DNA of 64,000 bases from Larix kaempferi. Lineage: Eukaryota > Streptophyta > Pinopsida > Pinales > Pinaceae. The translations under genes were made by a program, and so were the position numbers. The DNA is taken from positions 18,831,501 to 18,895,500 of the forward strand of contig BSBM01000753.1 of the NCBI GenBank assembly GCA_027924585.1, given 5' to 3'. The notes under the pieces were generated by a model, which was given only the letters and a program-made list of their open reading frames with translations, searched no databases and was not told the origin of the DNA. Position 1 is the stretch's first letter; each line of letters opens with the position of its first letter. Shown here piece by piece: positions 21,647 through 34,014 of this stretch.

Positions 21647-24600
21647 ACTAGAGTGTGGATCAGCAATTGGTATTGCAATACCATAGTTGATGGTGGAAGT
21701 ATAGAGAATATTGTGTCGACAAAGGTCATCGACAAAGAGGGGTTGAGATGTCGAGAACACCCACACACATACAAGATCTCTTGGTTGCATAAAAGACACC
21801 GTGTCAAGGTAACCAGATAGTTCCTAATAAACTTCAAGTTCAGGAATCTTGAAGATAGCGTACTGTGCGACGTAATTCTAATGGATGCATGTCATCTGTT
21901 GTTAGGAAGATAATGAACTATGATCAGAAGATGATCTACGATGTTCGAGCCAACACAATAATAGTGTGGAAAAATGACACAAAGAGAACTATGAAGCTGA
22001 AGTAGGAGGACCAAGCCGACTGTAAGGAGGGCGAGAGAAACTATTGGTAGAAGTGAGTGCTGATGTGTTCAGCCAAGGAATTCCTCATGGAAGACAAGAA
22101 GAAGTCGAGATGTTTCTCCATCATTCTGAAAGGGCCATGTGTTGAGAGGTCGAAAATGGAGAGAATTCCAGTCAAAGTCGAAAAGATGCTCGACGAGTTC
22201 AAGAGCATAGTAGTCGACGAAGCGCCAATGGGATAGCCACCGACGAGAAGCATATCCCATCAGATCAACTTGATTTAAGAGTCGAGTTTTCCAAACAAGG
22301 CACTGCATAGAATGACTCCGACAGAGATTCAGGAATTCAATCAACAGGTCCAGGAGTTTTTGGACAGGGGATTGATCAGAGAGAGTCTGAGCCCTTGCGT
22401 GGTACCAGCAACATTAGCACCTAAGAAGGGTGGAGAATGGAGGATGTGTATAGACTCCAGAGCTATCAACAAGATCACGATCAAGTATCATTTTCCATTG
22501 CCGAGGATGGATGAATTGATATATTTCTTGAGTGGAGCGAAGTACTTCACGAAGATCAACCTGAAGAACGGTTATCACCAAATTCGGGTTAGAGAAGGAG
22601 ATGAATGGAAAACAACAATCAAGATGAAGGAAGGGCTATATGAGTGGTTAGTCATGCCATTCGGATTGACTAATGCACCCAGTACATTCATGTAGTTGAT
22701 GAATGAGGTACTGAATCCATTCTTGGGTAAGTTCATCGTAGTGTACCTAGACGACATCCTGATATTTAGTCGAACCAAGACATAACACTTGGGGCACATT
22801 CGACAAGTATTGCAGAAGTTGCAGAAAGAGAAGCTGATGGTGAACCTGCAAAAGTGTTTCTTTATGAAGGAAGAACTGGTGTACTTGGGATTTGTAATCT
22901 CGGGTGAAGGGTTAGTGACGAACCCAAAAAAGGTGAAGGCAATATTGGATTGGTAGGAACCAACAAGTACGGTTGGAGTGCGGAGTTTCCATGGACTTCC
23001 TAGTTTCTACTGGAAGTTCATTAGGGGTTTCATTCAGATTTGTGCACATTTGACAGAGTGCATGAAGAAAGGGGAGTTTAAGTGGACGAAAGTTTCCCAG
23101 AGAGATTTCAACAAGTTGAAGGAAAAGGTCACTGAGAACCCAGTGTTAGCACTCCCATATTTCGACAAATTTTTCCAAGTTGATTGCGACGAGAGTGGAA
23201 CGGTAATTGGAGCAATGTTGATCGAGGAGGGTCGACCAATTGGATTCTTCAACGAGAAGTTGGATGATGTGAAGCAGAAATATTCGGTCTATGACCAGGA
23301 ATTTTATGCTATTGTTCAAGCATTGAATAAGTGGAGGCATTATTTGTTTCCCAAGGAATTTTTGTTGTACATAGATCACTAAGCACTGAGGTATTTGAAT
23401 ACTTAGTCGAAGTTGAATCAATGACACATGAAATGGTTTGAGTTTCTATAGGGATATACCTTCATGTTGCAACATAATTCGAGAAAGTCAAACAAGGTTG
23501 TCCATGCACTGAGTCGAAGAGTTGCATTGCTGAACACAACGATAGTTAAGGAAACATGAATAGAGTTGGTGAAGTAAGAGTATGCGACCGACGAGGGTTT
23601 TGCGAAAGCATGGAAGGTAAGTCGAGAACCTAATCCAAGAGCTGCACAACGACGGATTAGAAGGTGATTTTGGCATCGATAAGACCAAGGCATTAGTCGA
23701 AAAGAAGTATTATTGGCCAAGAATGATAACATCTGTCGATAAGTGGGTACAACAATGTCGAGTTCTCTAGTTGGAAAAAGGAAGAAGTTAGAATATGGGG
23801 TTATATACACCATTACCAGTGCCAAATACCCCATGGGAACACCTGAGCATGGATTTTGTGCTAGGATTGCCGAAGACAAAGTAGGGAAGCGACTCAATCT
23901 TTGTTGTAGTCGACATATTTTCGAAGATGGCACACTTTATTCCATGTCGAAAGACAAGTGATGCCACAAGCATTGTTGTACTACTCTTCAAGGAGATAGT
24001 TAGATTGCATGGGTTACCGAAGAGTATAATGTCAGACAAATATACCAAGTTTATGGGGCATTTCTGGAGAACCCCATGGAAGAAACTGGACACGAGGTTA
24101 CAGTTTAGTTTGGCATATCATCCACAGATATATGGACAGACCGAGCTGGTAAACAAAAGTTTGGGAAACCTTCTGAGGTGTTTGGTGCCCAACAGACCCA
24201 AGCAGTGGAAGAACGTGTTGGTGCAAGTAGAGTTTGTATACAACAATTCTGTGAATCGGTCGACAGGTTTGAACCCATTCCATATTTTTCAGGGACGAAT
24301 CCCACATGGAGTGGTGGATTTGGTCGAGTTACCAACGGAAATCAGGAAAAGCATGGATGCAGAATCATTTGTAGAGCACATGAAAGAAGTACATGAAGAT
24401 ATGCGAAAGCACATAGAGTAGAGAAATGCAATGTATAAGTTGAGATCCGGTAGGAAGAAGAGGCTATAGTCATTCAGCGAAGGAGACTTAGTCTATGCAC
24501 ATTTTCGGAAGGAGATATTTTCGACAGGAACATACAACAAGATGAAGGTGAAGAATATTTTATCATGTAATATTCTGAAGAAGATGTTAGACAATGATTA

Positions 24601-24918
24601 TGTGTTGGAGCTGCCAAAGGACTTGAGCATTTCACCAACGTTCAATGTCTCAGATATGTACAAGTTTGAAGAAGGTTCAACCAGTAGAAGCAAAGAAGTG
24701 TCGAACGTCGACTGGAAAATTTTGATTCCAGATCGACACAAGGAGGAAATCGCTGAAGTAATAGAGGAACGCGAAGTCAGGCGTATGCGTAGTTCACGAA
24801 GGAAGGATTACTTAGTGCGATGGAAAGATGATGAGTTGCAGGAGGCAACATGGATTTCTGAAGAAGAATTCATGATACTGATGGAGCATTCAAGTTATTT
24901 TTCACCAGGGGAGTCTCA
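21647..24918 (+). pseudogene. Gypsy pol: protease, RT, RNase H, integrase, chromodomain, decayed
   Basis: Protease begins with the VDGGSIEN active-site motif near 21688. Reverse transcriptase is well preserved from 22312: [14 protein letters not shown], then [21 protein letters not shown] and YLDDILIFSR (22744 on). RNase H follows near 23160 (FQVDCDESGTVIGAML). Integrase keeps its zinc-type region and core pieces ([32 protein letters not shown]; 23600-24420). The C-terminus ends in a chromodomain, YLVRWKDDELQEATWISEEE (about 24805-24870), which targets integration to marked chromatin. Stops occur at many places, for example after PSTFM, after IDH, and in LNT-stop-SKLNQ-stop-HMKW. The canonical residues at several of these are Gln or Arg, consistent with C-to-T change. 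Confidence 0.9.
24907..24913 (+). other. Polypurine tract of the gypsy element
   Basis: AGGGGAG five bases upstream of the 3' LTR, the usual plus-strand primer. Confidence 0.7.
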
Positions 24919-25916
24919 TGCAGGAGCATAGGGGCCTAGGAAGACCAGTCGAAGATGATCAACATGAGAATTCGACCAGGGGGATTGTCGACGACCACTG
25001 GTGTGAAAGGTAGATTGGATGTCAAATTCAGTAATTTGAGCAATAGCTGGCGAAGTATGTCGACCGAAGGAGAAAGGTCGAGAGTCAACATGTCTAGGTT
25101 TATAGACGACAGGGTTGTAGCGAAATAGGTCGAGTGTCAACATGTTGTCGAACAACGATATCGAAAAGTTGAGGAGGAATCCAAGCGAGGAGGAAGGGGA
25201 AGAATAGCGAAGCCGAAGATGCGAAAGGAGACTGACAGATAAGTCGAAGGATGATGGAAGACAGTATGGTTGAGGTTAGTGATGGGACCGACTATTGTAG
25301 TAGATTTAGGGTGGCTCATAATTCAAGTGGAGTACTTGGGAACCGTTCGGGGTTGCTAAGGAAGTTATGAGCAGTTATTGAAGGTGGTTGGGATCATGAC
25401 AGATGTCACCACAGGAATAGGTTGTGCACCACAGCCAGGGGCACTGACAACTGCAGGTCTACAGGATCAGGAGGATTCGACGGATAGATGAAGCATGTCT
25501 TGGGGGTTGAAGTGATCTCAGGAACATCATGAGAGAACCAACAAGGTAGAAGAGTTTGGTCAACAGAGGATCGAATGGAGATCAATCACTCAGGAGTTGA
25601 TCAGTAGATTGAAGAGAACAGTCACTCATCAATCGAGCATAGAGGAGATCTGATCCATAGCTCAGATTTCTAGAGTGAACGTCGAGAGGGTGAAAGTTGA
25701 TACATAGAGAGAACACACCATTACTTATCTAAATTATAAAGGTTGAGGCCAACTAGTTAGTTGTTTACTTTTCCTTGCATATCGCATTGTAACTGTAATT
25801 CGATTGAAGTAATAGAATCCAACTTTTGACATCCTATTTACATCCAGTTCATGTGAACATGCGCGTGTCATGTGTTATAGTTAAGCAAGAAGGTCCGACC
25901 GACCCGCCTTGCGCCA
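24919..25916 (+). repeat. Gypsy 3' LTR
   Basis: Starts TGCAGGAGCATAGG and ends CCTTGCGCCA. It is followed by the AAAAT duplication. Confidence 0.92.
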
Positions 25917-25921
25917 AAAAT

Positions 25922-27046
25922 ATTTGGCGATTTTTCAAAATAATATTCAAATTTCTAAGGACTTTATATAGTTATTAGACAATTTTGGCAAATTTTAGAG
26001 TAAGAAAAACTATACCATGGAATTTGGGTGAATCATCTTTGAAAAAAAGGTAAATTGATGAATCTTTTTTTGGAAAAAAAGGTCGAAAAATATCCCATGG
26101 GATAAATTTTGCCCCTAAAATTTTCCTTGCTTCAAAGAAATTTTCATATTGCAACTTCTACCAATTAACAAAATTGGTCATCTTCCTTTCCTTGGAATCA
26201 CTCTTAATATCCATCACATCATTTGTGCAAACCTAAATAGAGAGAGGAGTACAGGCTAGACCTATGGTGGTATTAATTCCACATTCACTACATGAATCCC
26301 TTGCATTAACTCGACCTCGTTCCCAATTATTTTGGATGCTTCCACCTATCCTCCACATGGGCTTGGTCTCAATACTAGAGTCTTTATGGGAATGCAAAGA
26401 TACTCCCTTCCTTTCCTTTATGCCCAAGGGTGAAACCATACTTTTCCCTTGGGCTCTCCCTAGAATTGAAAACTTCACATTTGTCATGGGTTCCACTTTC
26501 TAATTAATATTTTATTTTCAAATGTTATCGTTCCTTATTTGATCCTTGATCCTTGGTTTTCCAATTCATCTGCTAACTAGTTGTTTTGTTATTTGACATG
26601 ATAATAGACCATTTTGCTGGGGATATTGATATTATAAATTCACTTTTGAATTCTTCCAGAAGAGGTGGGATTCTCCTTATAATGGATATGCATTTTTTGG
26701 ATCACAATATACCTAGAGTCTCATTAAACAAAGAGTTTTGAGATTTTTAAAATTGAGATGAAATTTCCATACCTTGTAGTTGGGCCAACCATTCTACCTG
26801 GTTATTGGTTTTTCTTATTGGGGGTTCATCAAAATTATTTTTGTAGGAATTCCTTAATATCTAGTGAAATTAAGGGTATTCTTTAATATCCTATGAATGA
26901 AGGTGCTATGGAATATGTTAACATAGTGAACCCATAAAGAGGCCAACCAGAACAATGTCATAAAGGGATGGGAGGCCAGAGAGGGGGAGAGGAATTTGGA
27001 CCCTCACCCTATTATAACTCATACTCTTCAACTCTTGTGAAATGTT
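25922..27046. other. Intergenic sequence
   Basis: No gene recognised. Paired open frames on both strands at 26233-26503 carry no motif and are not supported. Confidence 0.45.
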
Positions 27047-27376
27047 CAAATCCTCAAGTTCTATGAGGAGGGGACATCCCTCATGGATAACACAATATTA
27101 CTGAGAAAACTAATCCATCGTTGGGATCATGCCAAGTAGGAATTTAGAGTTGGTCCCGTATTTTGGTTCCAACATAGAGAGGAGGACATAAATTTCATTA
27201 TTGGGATGTCCAAGATAGGGGAGGATTTTCTATTTTCCTATTCACTTACTGGTATTCATGTAGCAATGATGGATGTCATATTGGTGGATTTTCTAGCGGC
27301 AATAGGATATCATACTGGTGTATTTTCTAGTGGAAATGAGTTGTGGTGGTCGCTAGTTGTTCTATTGATCACTTGA
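27047..27376 (+). pseudogene. Coding remnant resembling a plant mobile-domain (PMD-like) protein
   Basis: One plus-strand frame reads as protein for about 110 codons with a single TAG: YEEGTSLMDNTILLRKLIHR, then WDHAK, stop, EFRVGPVFWFQHREEDINFI and IGMSKIGEDF. The pattern (a Leu-rich helix, RWDxxxxxF, then EDIxFIxGxSxxGxDF) resembles the N-terminal half of plant mobile-domain proteins associated with transposons. That is an impression from motif spacing, not a search. There is no start codon, exon border or downstream half. The remnant is probably transposon-derived. Confidence 0.35.
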
Positions 27377-28606
27377 GTATTGTCAAGACATAAATTTCAT
27401 ATGATCAAAATATAAACATTATGCCCATGATGATATAATAACGTAATACCCAATAAAAGATATTCAATTGATTACTGGTAAACCTTAGGATTCTTTAAAT
27501 CATGACTAGACTTCTATCAAGATTAATACATAAAAATAAAAGATGGATTGTATTGTCAATAGTGAGCACATATGTTTACTTGTGGAGAAACCAAGAGTTA
27601 AAGTATTACCATAAATCATTTAAGAACATAGAATTTAAACATATGTGATGCCAATATTTAACTAAGAAGCCTAGGAATGACTAGGTGGCTTGTTTCCTTG
27701 TTTAAATAAAATTCATAAACTAATATTACAGCAGCAACAAAAAGATAAATAAAAGTAATAAAATGAAGTATAAATATTTATTCATGTACTAATCTGTATA
27801 TGCAACTAAAGAAAAAGACAAGAGACAACACATGGTTCATTTTAGTTTTCTTTTTAGTGATTTTGTGTTGCTTTTTTCCTTAGAACTTATTTTGTGATTA
27901 GGTAAAAACAAGAGATCCTTATGGAATATTTCTTCTTGTCATGTGCTCAATTAGCTTATATGAATAGAATGAATAGCAAAAAGAAAATCAAAAGTATTTA
28001 AATAGAGTGAGTAAGAGGAAGAACTAGTGCCTTGTCCAAATTGGGTCATATGAAGGCCAACATCCTCTAAGTGTTGTGATGATAACCCATTCAAGTGTAG
28101 ATGGAGATTGGCTAGATTATCCAACTTGTTCTTTGGAAATTAGCTTCCAAATCCTCTATGATATTTCTTAAATCTCCCAACACTTTTCTTGTAGTTCAAG
28201 AGAAGCATGACAATTAATATATATAATTGGATGTTAATAGAAGTTGTATGTTTTAAAATGATTTTCTGTGAAAATTATACATTTTGTTTAATGTGCTAGA
28301 CATATTGTGCCAATCAATTTCCAATAAGTGTAACAATTCCATATTGAAATTTTAATTATTGTGAACCTTTTTGTTTTCCCATTTTGTATGATAAAGGATC
28401 TTCTATTCATATATAATAAAATAGGTTTTTTTATTATATTGCATTGTCCGATGTTGTAAACTGTTATATTGTTGATTAAATATATAAATTATTAAATATT
28501 ACAATAAACGAGTGTGTAATCCAATGGTACAACATATTAATACAATCATTATAACAAAATGCAATAATTAAAATTAAAATATCAATAAAAAAATTGAACT
28601 CAATGT
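27377..28606. other. AT-rich intergenic sequence
   Basis: Nothing recognised on either strand. Confidence 0.5.
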
Positions 28607-28678
28607 ATGGTATGGGGCATACATAATTTGTTCATGGTATTTATGGTATGGGGCATACATAATTCGTTCATGGTATTT
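28607..28678. repeat. 36-bp tandem duplication
   Basis: The unit beginning atggtatggggcatacataa occurs at 28607 and again at 28643 with one base difference. Confidence 0.85.
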
Positions 28679-28910
28679 TATTCCTTCTTACAGACATTGT
28701 CTAGTGCTTTTAAGTCTATAAATTGCACCGGTTCTTTGATATGATATTCCCTGGTGATTATACAAACTTAGTGTAGCAGTGAACATATCTTTGAAAACAC
28801 ATTGCTAATACCAATACATTCCCACTTATTGTAGCATGACATTGATTATTGCAGAGCACATATGAATAAACTACGAGCATTCTAACCCCTCACGATTAAA
28901 CCATAAATAA

Positions 28911-29065
28911 AATACATGTCATCCTATAATAAGTTTAACTAGTTGGCATTCCAAGCAACAATGAATGGTGCCCTTAATCTCAACGACAAATACATGTCAT
29001 CCTATAATAAGTTGAACTAGTTGGCATTCCCAACCTACAATGTATGGTGCCCTTAATCTCAACGA
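28911..29065. repeat. 78-bp tandem duplication
   Basis: A unit starting aatacatgtcatcctataat is repeated at 28911 and 28989 with a few substitutions and a one- or two-base length difference. Confidence 0.9.
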
Positions 29066-31704
29066 ATAATACTTTTTAATGACAAATATGTTATTCGCAT
29101 TCAATAACATTTTCTCCTTGACATAGTTGAGGATTACAACATTGAGAAGGAGAGGACATGTCCCCGAAGAAAGAGGGTATGGGATGAGCTCCTATTCCTT
29201 CTCACTTGATTTCCATCACCTCACCATCTTCTAGTTCTTTATAGGTTGATTGACAAACAAAGCATGTTAGAATATAAATTATTTAATGATTAAATTAATG
29301 TAAATGATAAATGAAAACATAAATGATAGTTTATACAAACCTATTGGTTCTCTTTACTCACTTAATCTGCTAATGCATTGATAAATTTTCATTGCACCAA
29401 CCCTTTGACATTAAAATGGTGTTGCAATGTGTTTTAACTATCCATGCATCATCATCATTGAAAAATAACTTTTCAACGACGTGCCACCAATTAGGCAGAA
29501 CACTGCAATGATGCATAAATTGTTAATGAACAAATTGTATGATTTTTTAGATCAAGCAACTAAGTGTTTACATGCCATCTAAGAATCGATACCCACATCC
29601 AAGATTCCCAACACTCCTCTTCTAGAGCAAGTCATATTCCAAATAAACTAACCAACCTCCATGTGGAAACTCATGAAGAAATCACTGAGCTTCATATATC
29701 TCCAATGGTTCACAAAAGAAAGACACATCATCACCAAAGATAAGGTATATAATCAATGAGCAAGCCACCTCACATGTGTGTGTCCATCACAGAATAACCA
29801 AAGGTCATCCATACACCTCACCTTGTATCACATGAACCACCCCCATGGTCGGTTCAAACACTTTCAAAGTTACCCCAAAAGCTACAAGTGGTTCCTTTTC
29901 CACAATTACATACTGACAAGTACAATTTCCCATCAAAAAACATCTCATTATGTGTTATTTTATAATAGGCACATCGTTTATGACATTGACATATGCCCAA
30001 TAATAAATGCAAATTGTGGATTCTATGAATATTGCACTTTAGTTGGTCTAGCACATTGTTCATGGTGCACCATATAAAATTTTGGGCACCATTGGTTAAA
30101 CATATAACCCTTTTGATGTCTTTATTTCCTATGGGATAACTAACTTATGGAAGGTGCTTTTTCCAACAATGCTCATTCAATAGGCATATCTTATAATGCA
30201 TCAATATGTTTTTCTAAGAACTAAATTGGTGTGAAAATAATAGTTTGAATCACCTAAATTTGTTTTTTAAAAACCTTTTCCAAAATCACTAATGAAAGTC
30301 TTCCATAAATGTGAAACTAGAATATCAATTCTACAAATATCTTTATTAAATAATTGTTTCGTAGTAATGAGTGTTGAGCATAGCAGTGATGGAAGTTGAT
30401 GGTTAATGTGTCTATTGTCGAACATTTCATAACTTGATGGCTAATGTGTCTATTATCAAACATTTCACTATTAAATACAATTGAAATGCATAGTCTAAAA
30501 GTTCGACGATTTCGAACGAAAAATTTTGTTTTTTTCGGCATGATTTTGAAAAAATCCAACATAAAGTTTTAAAATTTTAGTTACAATTATCAAAATCTGA
30601 AATTTTGGTTGTCCCAAGGGTTTTTGATGGTATTGAATCTGTTTCTACCATCAAAATAACCATTAAAACACTGTTAAATTCGGTTGTTGCAAAAAGAAAA
30701 TATCGGATTCCAACAAAAAGGCCCCATCCAAACAAAATAATCGAATATTTATATAGCTTCCCATTGAAAAGTTTAACTCCTCATTAAAAATATGATGAAA
30801 ATGGTGAATACATCATCTCAATCAATTAAAACAATAAAAAACTATCAAATTTACTAGAGAAATGATTTTAAAATTCCAATGTTACATATGGAAGCTAAAC
30901 TCTATTGGGGAGTTTTAACCCTCTCTAAATTACAATGTAGTTCCCTCACTCTTTAATCACGTACATCTCACTAAGTGATAACTTGTGCTATAAAGTATAT
31001 TATGCACATTCAAGAGGGGTTTTAAATGTTATATTCAAACTTATGTAAATAACAAAAGTAAAAATTACATTAAAATAAACACCTTAATACCCAACAAAGT
31101 TATTCTACCTTAAATTCAATTCTAACATCTCCTTCAACAATAAACAAAACCAACCCTTCTGCTTCTTTTCTCTATCTATTGTTTCTTTCTACATTAGTGG
31201 TCTCAAACTTACTTTAAAACATGTGAAATGAGGTGTCTCATCAATTATGTCATTTACAATAAACTTGTATACAAAACCCGTTATGGATACGGTTGTAAAT
31301 ATACCCTTCTATTCAGAAGAAACGTCCTCCCCCCAAAAACAAATGAAATATTTTTATCCAAACTCCAAAGTATCGAATTGGAAGTCTAGAGTGATTTTGT
31401 GAGTTTCCCTTCAAGTTACCAATATTCCATAGGTCATCTTCCTAATGTGTTGTTGGCTTTATGTGTAACTTTTTTTAATTACGTGAAAATTGCTTATAGA
31501 ATCTCCCAACCCACCCAAATAAGTGAATAGTTTGGCATCCTTGAAATTCTTCTTATTATTAAACTAATTAATTTAATTTAAAATCATATTAAATTTAATA
31601 ATTTATTTCGTTAATATTAAACATAGTAATGATGACTTTAATTATTATTAAAATCATTTTAATTATTTAAAATTCAGTGTTAATTGACTAAAGTTATGAA
31701 TGAG
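29066..31704. other. AT-rich intergenic sequence
   Basis: No gene, terminus or RNA recognised. A short internal repeat, ggctaatgtgtctatt-like, lies near 30390-30470. Confidence 0.5.
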
Positions 31705-31822
31705 CACGTTTCATAAAATGATCAATAACTTGAAATTTTAAAATAATATATTTTTATATACAACACGTTTCATAAAAGGATCAATAACTTTAAATTTTAA
31801 AATAATATATTTTTCTATACAA
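31705..31822. repeat. 59-bp tandem duplication
   Basis: The unit starting cacgtttcataaaa occurs at 31705 and 31764 with few differences. Confidence 0.9.
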
Positions 31823-31959
31823 TAGAATATGATTATAATGTTGATGATAATGATAGTTAACACTTATTGAGACCAACTTTGTTTATAAAAAATTAAGAGG
31901 AAAAAAATCAATTATTTGATTTTTGTAAAATTTTATTCATATACTAATTTTTTTTTAAA

Positions 31960-33110
31960 AGAAACGTTCTCAGATCACCATAATTATGAAGCTACGATGT
32001 GATGTGGGTATACGCAAGACACTCTAAGAGAAAATGACTTCCATACTCAATGTACATAGTCTCACAAACCTGGCAAATCCTTTCCACCCACTATGTTTTA
32101 AAAATTATATGACATCTTATTTCACTATGATGCTCATGAGAGTTCGTTCTTATCTTGGCTATATTAATTTTTTTCTTCCAACTAGTTAACACATAGAGAT
32201 ACTTTTGATCTTCTAGATTAGGGTTATTGACCTCCTTATAGCATCTTAGCTTTCTTTTAACATCTAATTCTTTCTTATCCCACATTTTCTCTTTAAAATT
32301 AGATGTAATAATTTTTTTAATGTTATTGATATTTTGCAGAGTGTCATTTTTGTCAAACCCAATTGTTTAACCAGCCATGACTTCTTTATACGAACCTCTC
32401 TTGACCTTGACTGGATTTTAAAGCTATTTTATGAAGTCTTTGGTCTCCCATGTTATTTATCATGTGCTTGTACAACATGTACCTAGTCATAGCGATGCTC
32501 TCAATGGGGGAAGACCAACTAATATTAGGAGGATAGGATATGGTGTATTGCTTTTAATTTTGAGGTTATAAGTTATAAAGTGCTTATGGATTTGTTCAAT
32601 CTTTCTTCAAGATTCTCTAGATATGCTGCAAATCCAAACTTCACAAATGTTCAAGATAACGAGAGTGATGGGGGTTTCAAATAGGAACTTCTTTTGTTCC
32701 CACGCCACAAGGTTTGTTGATTTACAATTGTTTTCAAGACTAAAATAGGATTTTCATCCTCTATTTATCCTTTTTTCAATACTATAGTTCCAATTGAGCT
32801 TATGATGAAGATCAATTTCGAAATATTTTTAAGAGGACACTTCCTCCAAGCTGTTATTGTCATATATAGAATTAGTGTAAGTGTACTTGTTGGATTTGAT
32901 AATCATAACTTTTGTTTTGTTGGTGTTTACAATGATACCCATATTAGAGTATAAATCCTTGAGGATTCTTAATTGCTTATCAAGATCAAATGGACACCTT
33001 GCCATAAGAACAATATCATCAACATAAAGAAAAGTAACAACTATTCGAGTTAAGATCATGTCAACACAAAAGATAGGAAGAAGAGACAACTTTACTTAAC
33101 TCCAATATTA
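31960..33110 (-). mobile_element. LINE (non-LTR retrotransposon) 3' fragment, decayed
   Basis: The minus strand encodes the second half of a LINE reverse transcriptase and what follows. TFLYVDDIVLMARCPFDLDK near 33030 contains the catalytic Asp pair, followed by SNMGIIVNTNKTKVMIIKS. After a broken stretch, KELDVKRKLRCYKEV, NPNLEDQKYLYVL and KINIAKIRTNSHEHHSE appear near 32270-32120, and a degraded C-terminal region with YTHI follows near 31990. The N-terminal endonuclease and the first RT blocks are absent, the usual 5' truncation of LINEs. A related copy lies in opposite orientation at 47150-48310. Frameshifts and stops make it inactive. Confidence 0.85.
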
Positions 33111-33999
33111 CAATTAATATCTTTACCACCCTTCACTCTTAAATTTGTTATCAATTTATTTAATAAATTTATTTTAATTTAATTTAAAATATAATTATAT
33201 AACATTTTAAAATATAATTTTATAATTTGTTTAATCTTCTATATTTTGTACTTTGTCAAAGTTTAAACATAAAAATTAAAATAAAATATTAAATACAATA
33301 AAATTAGAATTATAATAAATTATTTTTTTTTTTTAATTTTTATAAAACATTAATAAACAAAATTGATTTTAGTATAATACAGCCATTATCACTATCACTT
33401 AAAATACCACAACCTATTAATTATTATTTAAAAAAATATATATTTCTAAACAACAACCTAATAATTATTATTTTTTAAAATATAAATTTAAAATGTAATT
33501 TCATGTTTATATATACATATGCTTTTATCATGGCTAAAACCTAGAAGGATTAACATAGACTTTGTTAGCATATTATTTTAATGATAATATTTACATTTTC
33601 CAGCTGTTGATGAGTACTCAATAGCAGAATAATAAATGCTATGCTAAACAAGTTGAGGATACCTTGAAACTCTTCAAATCCAAAACAAAATCAAAAGCGT
33701 ACATCTAAAGCAATCCAAAACAAAATCATAAGCTTACATCTAAACCTATTTCTTATCCTGCAATCATATATCTGAACCGATTTCTTATTCTCCAGCTGAG
33801 TGCGGCAATGTTTACTATAAATTTATAAACTCATACCTATTTTGTGAGATAACTAATCACTTCGTTCAAGTCCTCTGTCTTCTATCACAATGGATTTGTT
33901 AAGCACATTTTGTCAGGTACCTAATCACTTCGTTCCCAACTTCCCATGAACAGTCAGCCATCATGGATTTTTACTCCAATAAAACCACAGCATATGAAG
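33111..33999. other. Very AT-rich intergenic sequence
   Basis: Nothing recognised. It ends at the 3' side of the methylesterase gene. Confidence 0.5.
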
Positions 34000-34005
34000 T
34001 TTATT
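34000..34005 (-). terminator. Candidate poly(A) signal of the methylesterase gene
   Basis: AATAAA on the minus strand, ten bases beyond the stop codon. It is very close, so another downstream signal may be used. Confidence 0.35.
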
Positions 34006-34014
34006 GAAGTATCA

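Larger units (their letters stand above)
19191..25921 (+). mobile_element. Complete but inactive Ty3/gypsy chromovirus with target duplication
   Basis: The element spans 19196-25916, with AAAAT duplicated at 19191-19195 and 25917-25921. The order is LTR, PBS, gag, protease, reverse transcriptase, RNase H, integrase, chromodomain, polypurine tract, LTR, which is the chromovirus order. The two LTRs (1002 and 998 bp) differ at many sites, mostly C/T and G/A, so insertion is old. The gag-pol frame is broken by many stops, most of which would be explained by C-to-T change in CAA, CAG or CGA codons. Confidence 0.93.

Noticed and set aside
26233-26503. Overlapping 80-90-codon frames on both strands
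   Set aside because: No motif, no splice context, and mirrored openness points to composition rather than coding.
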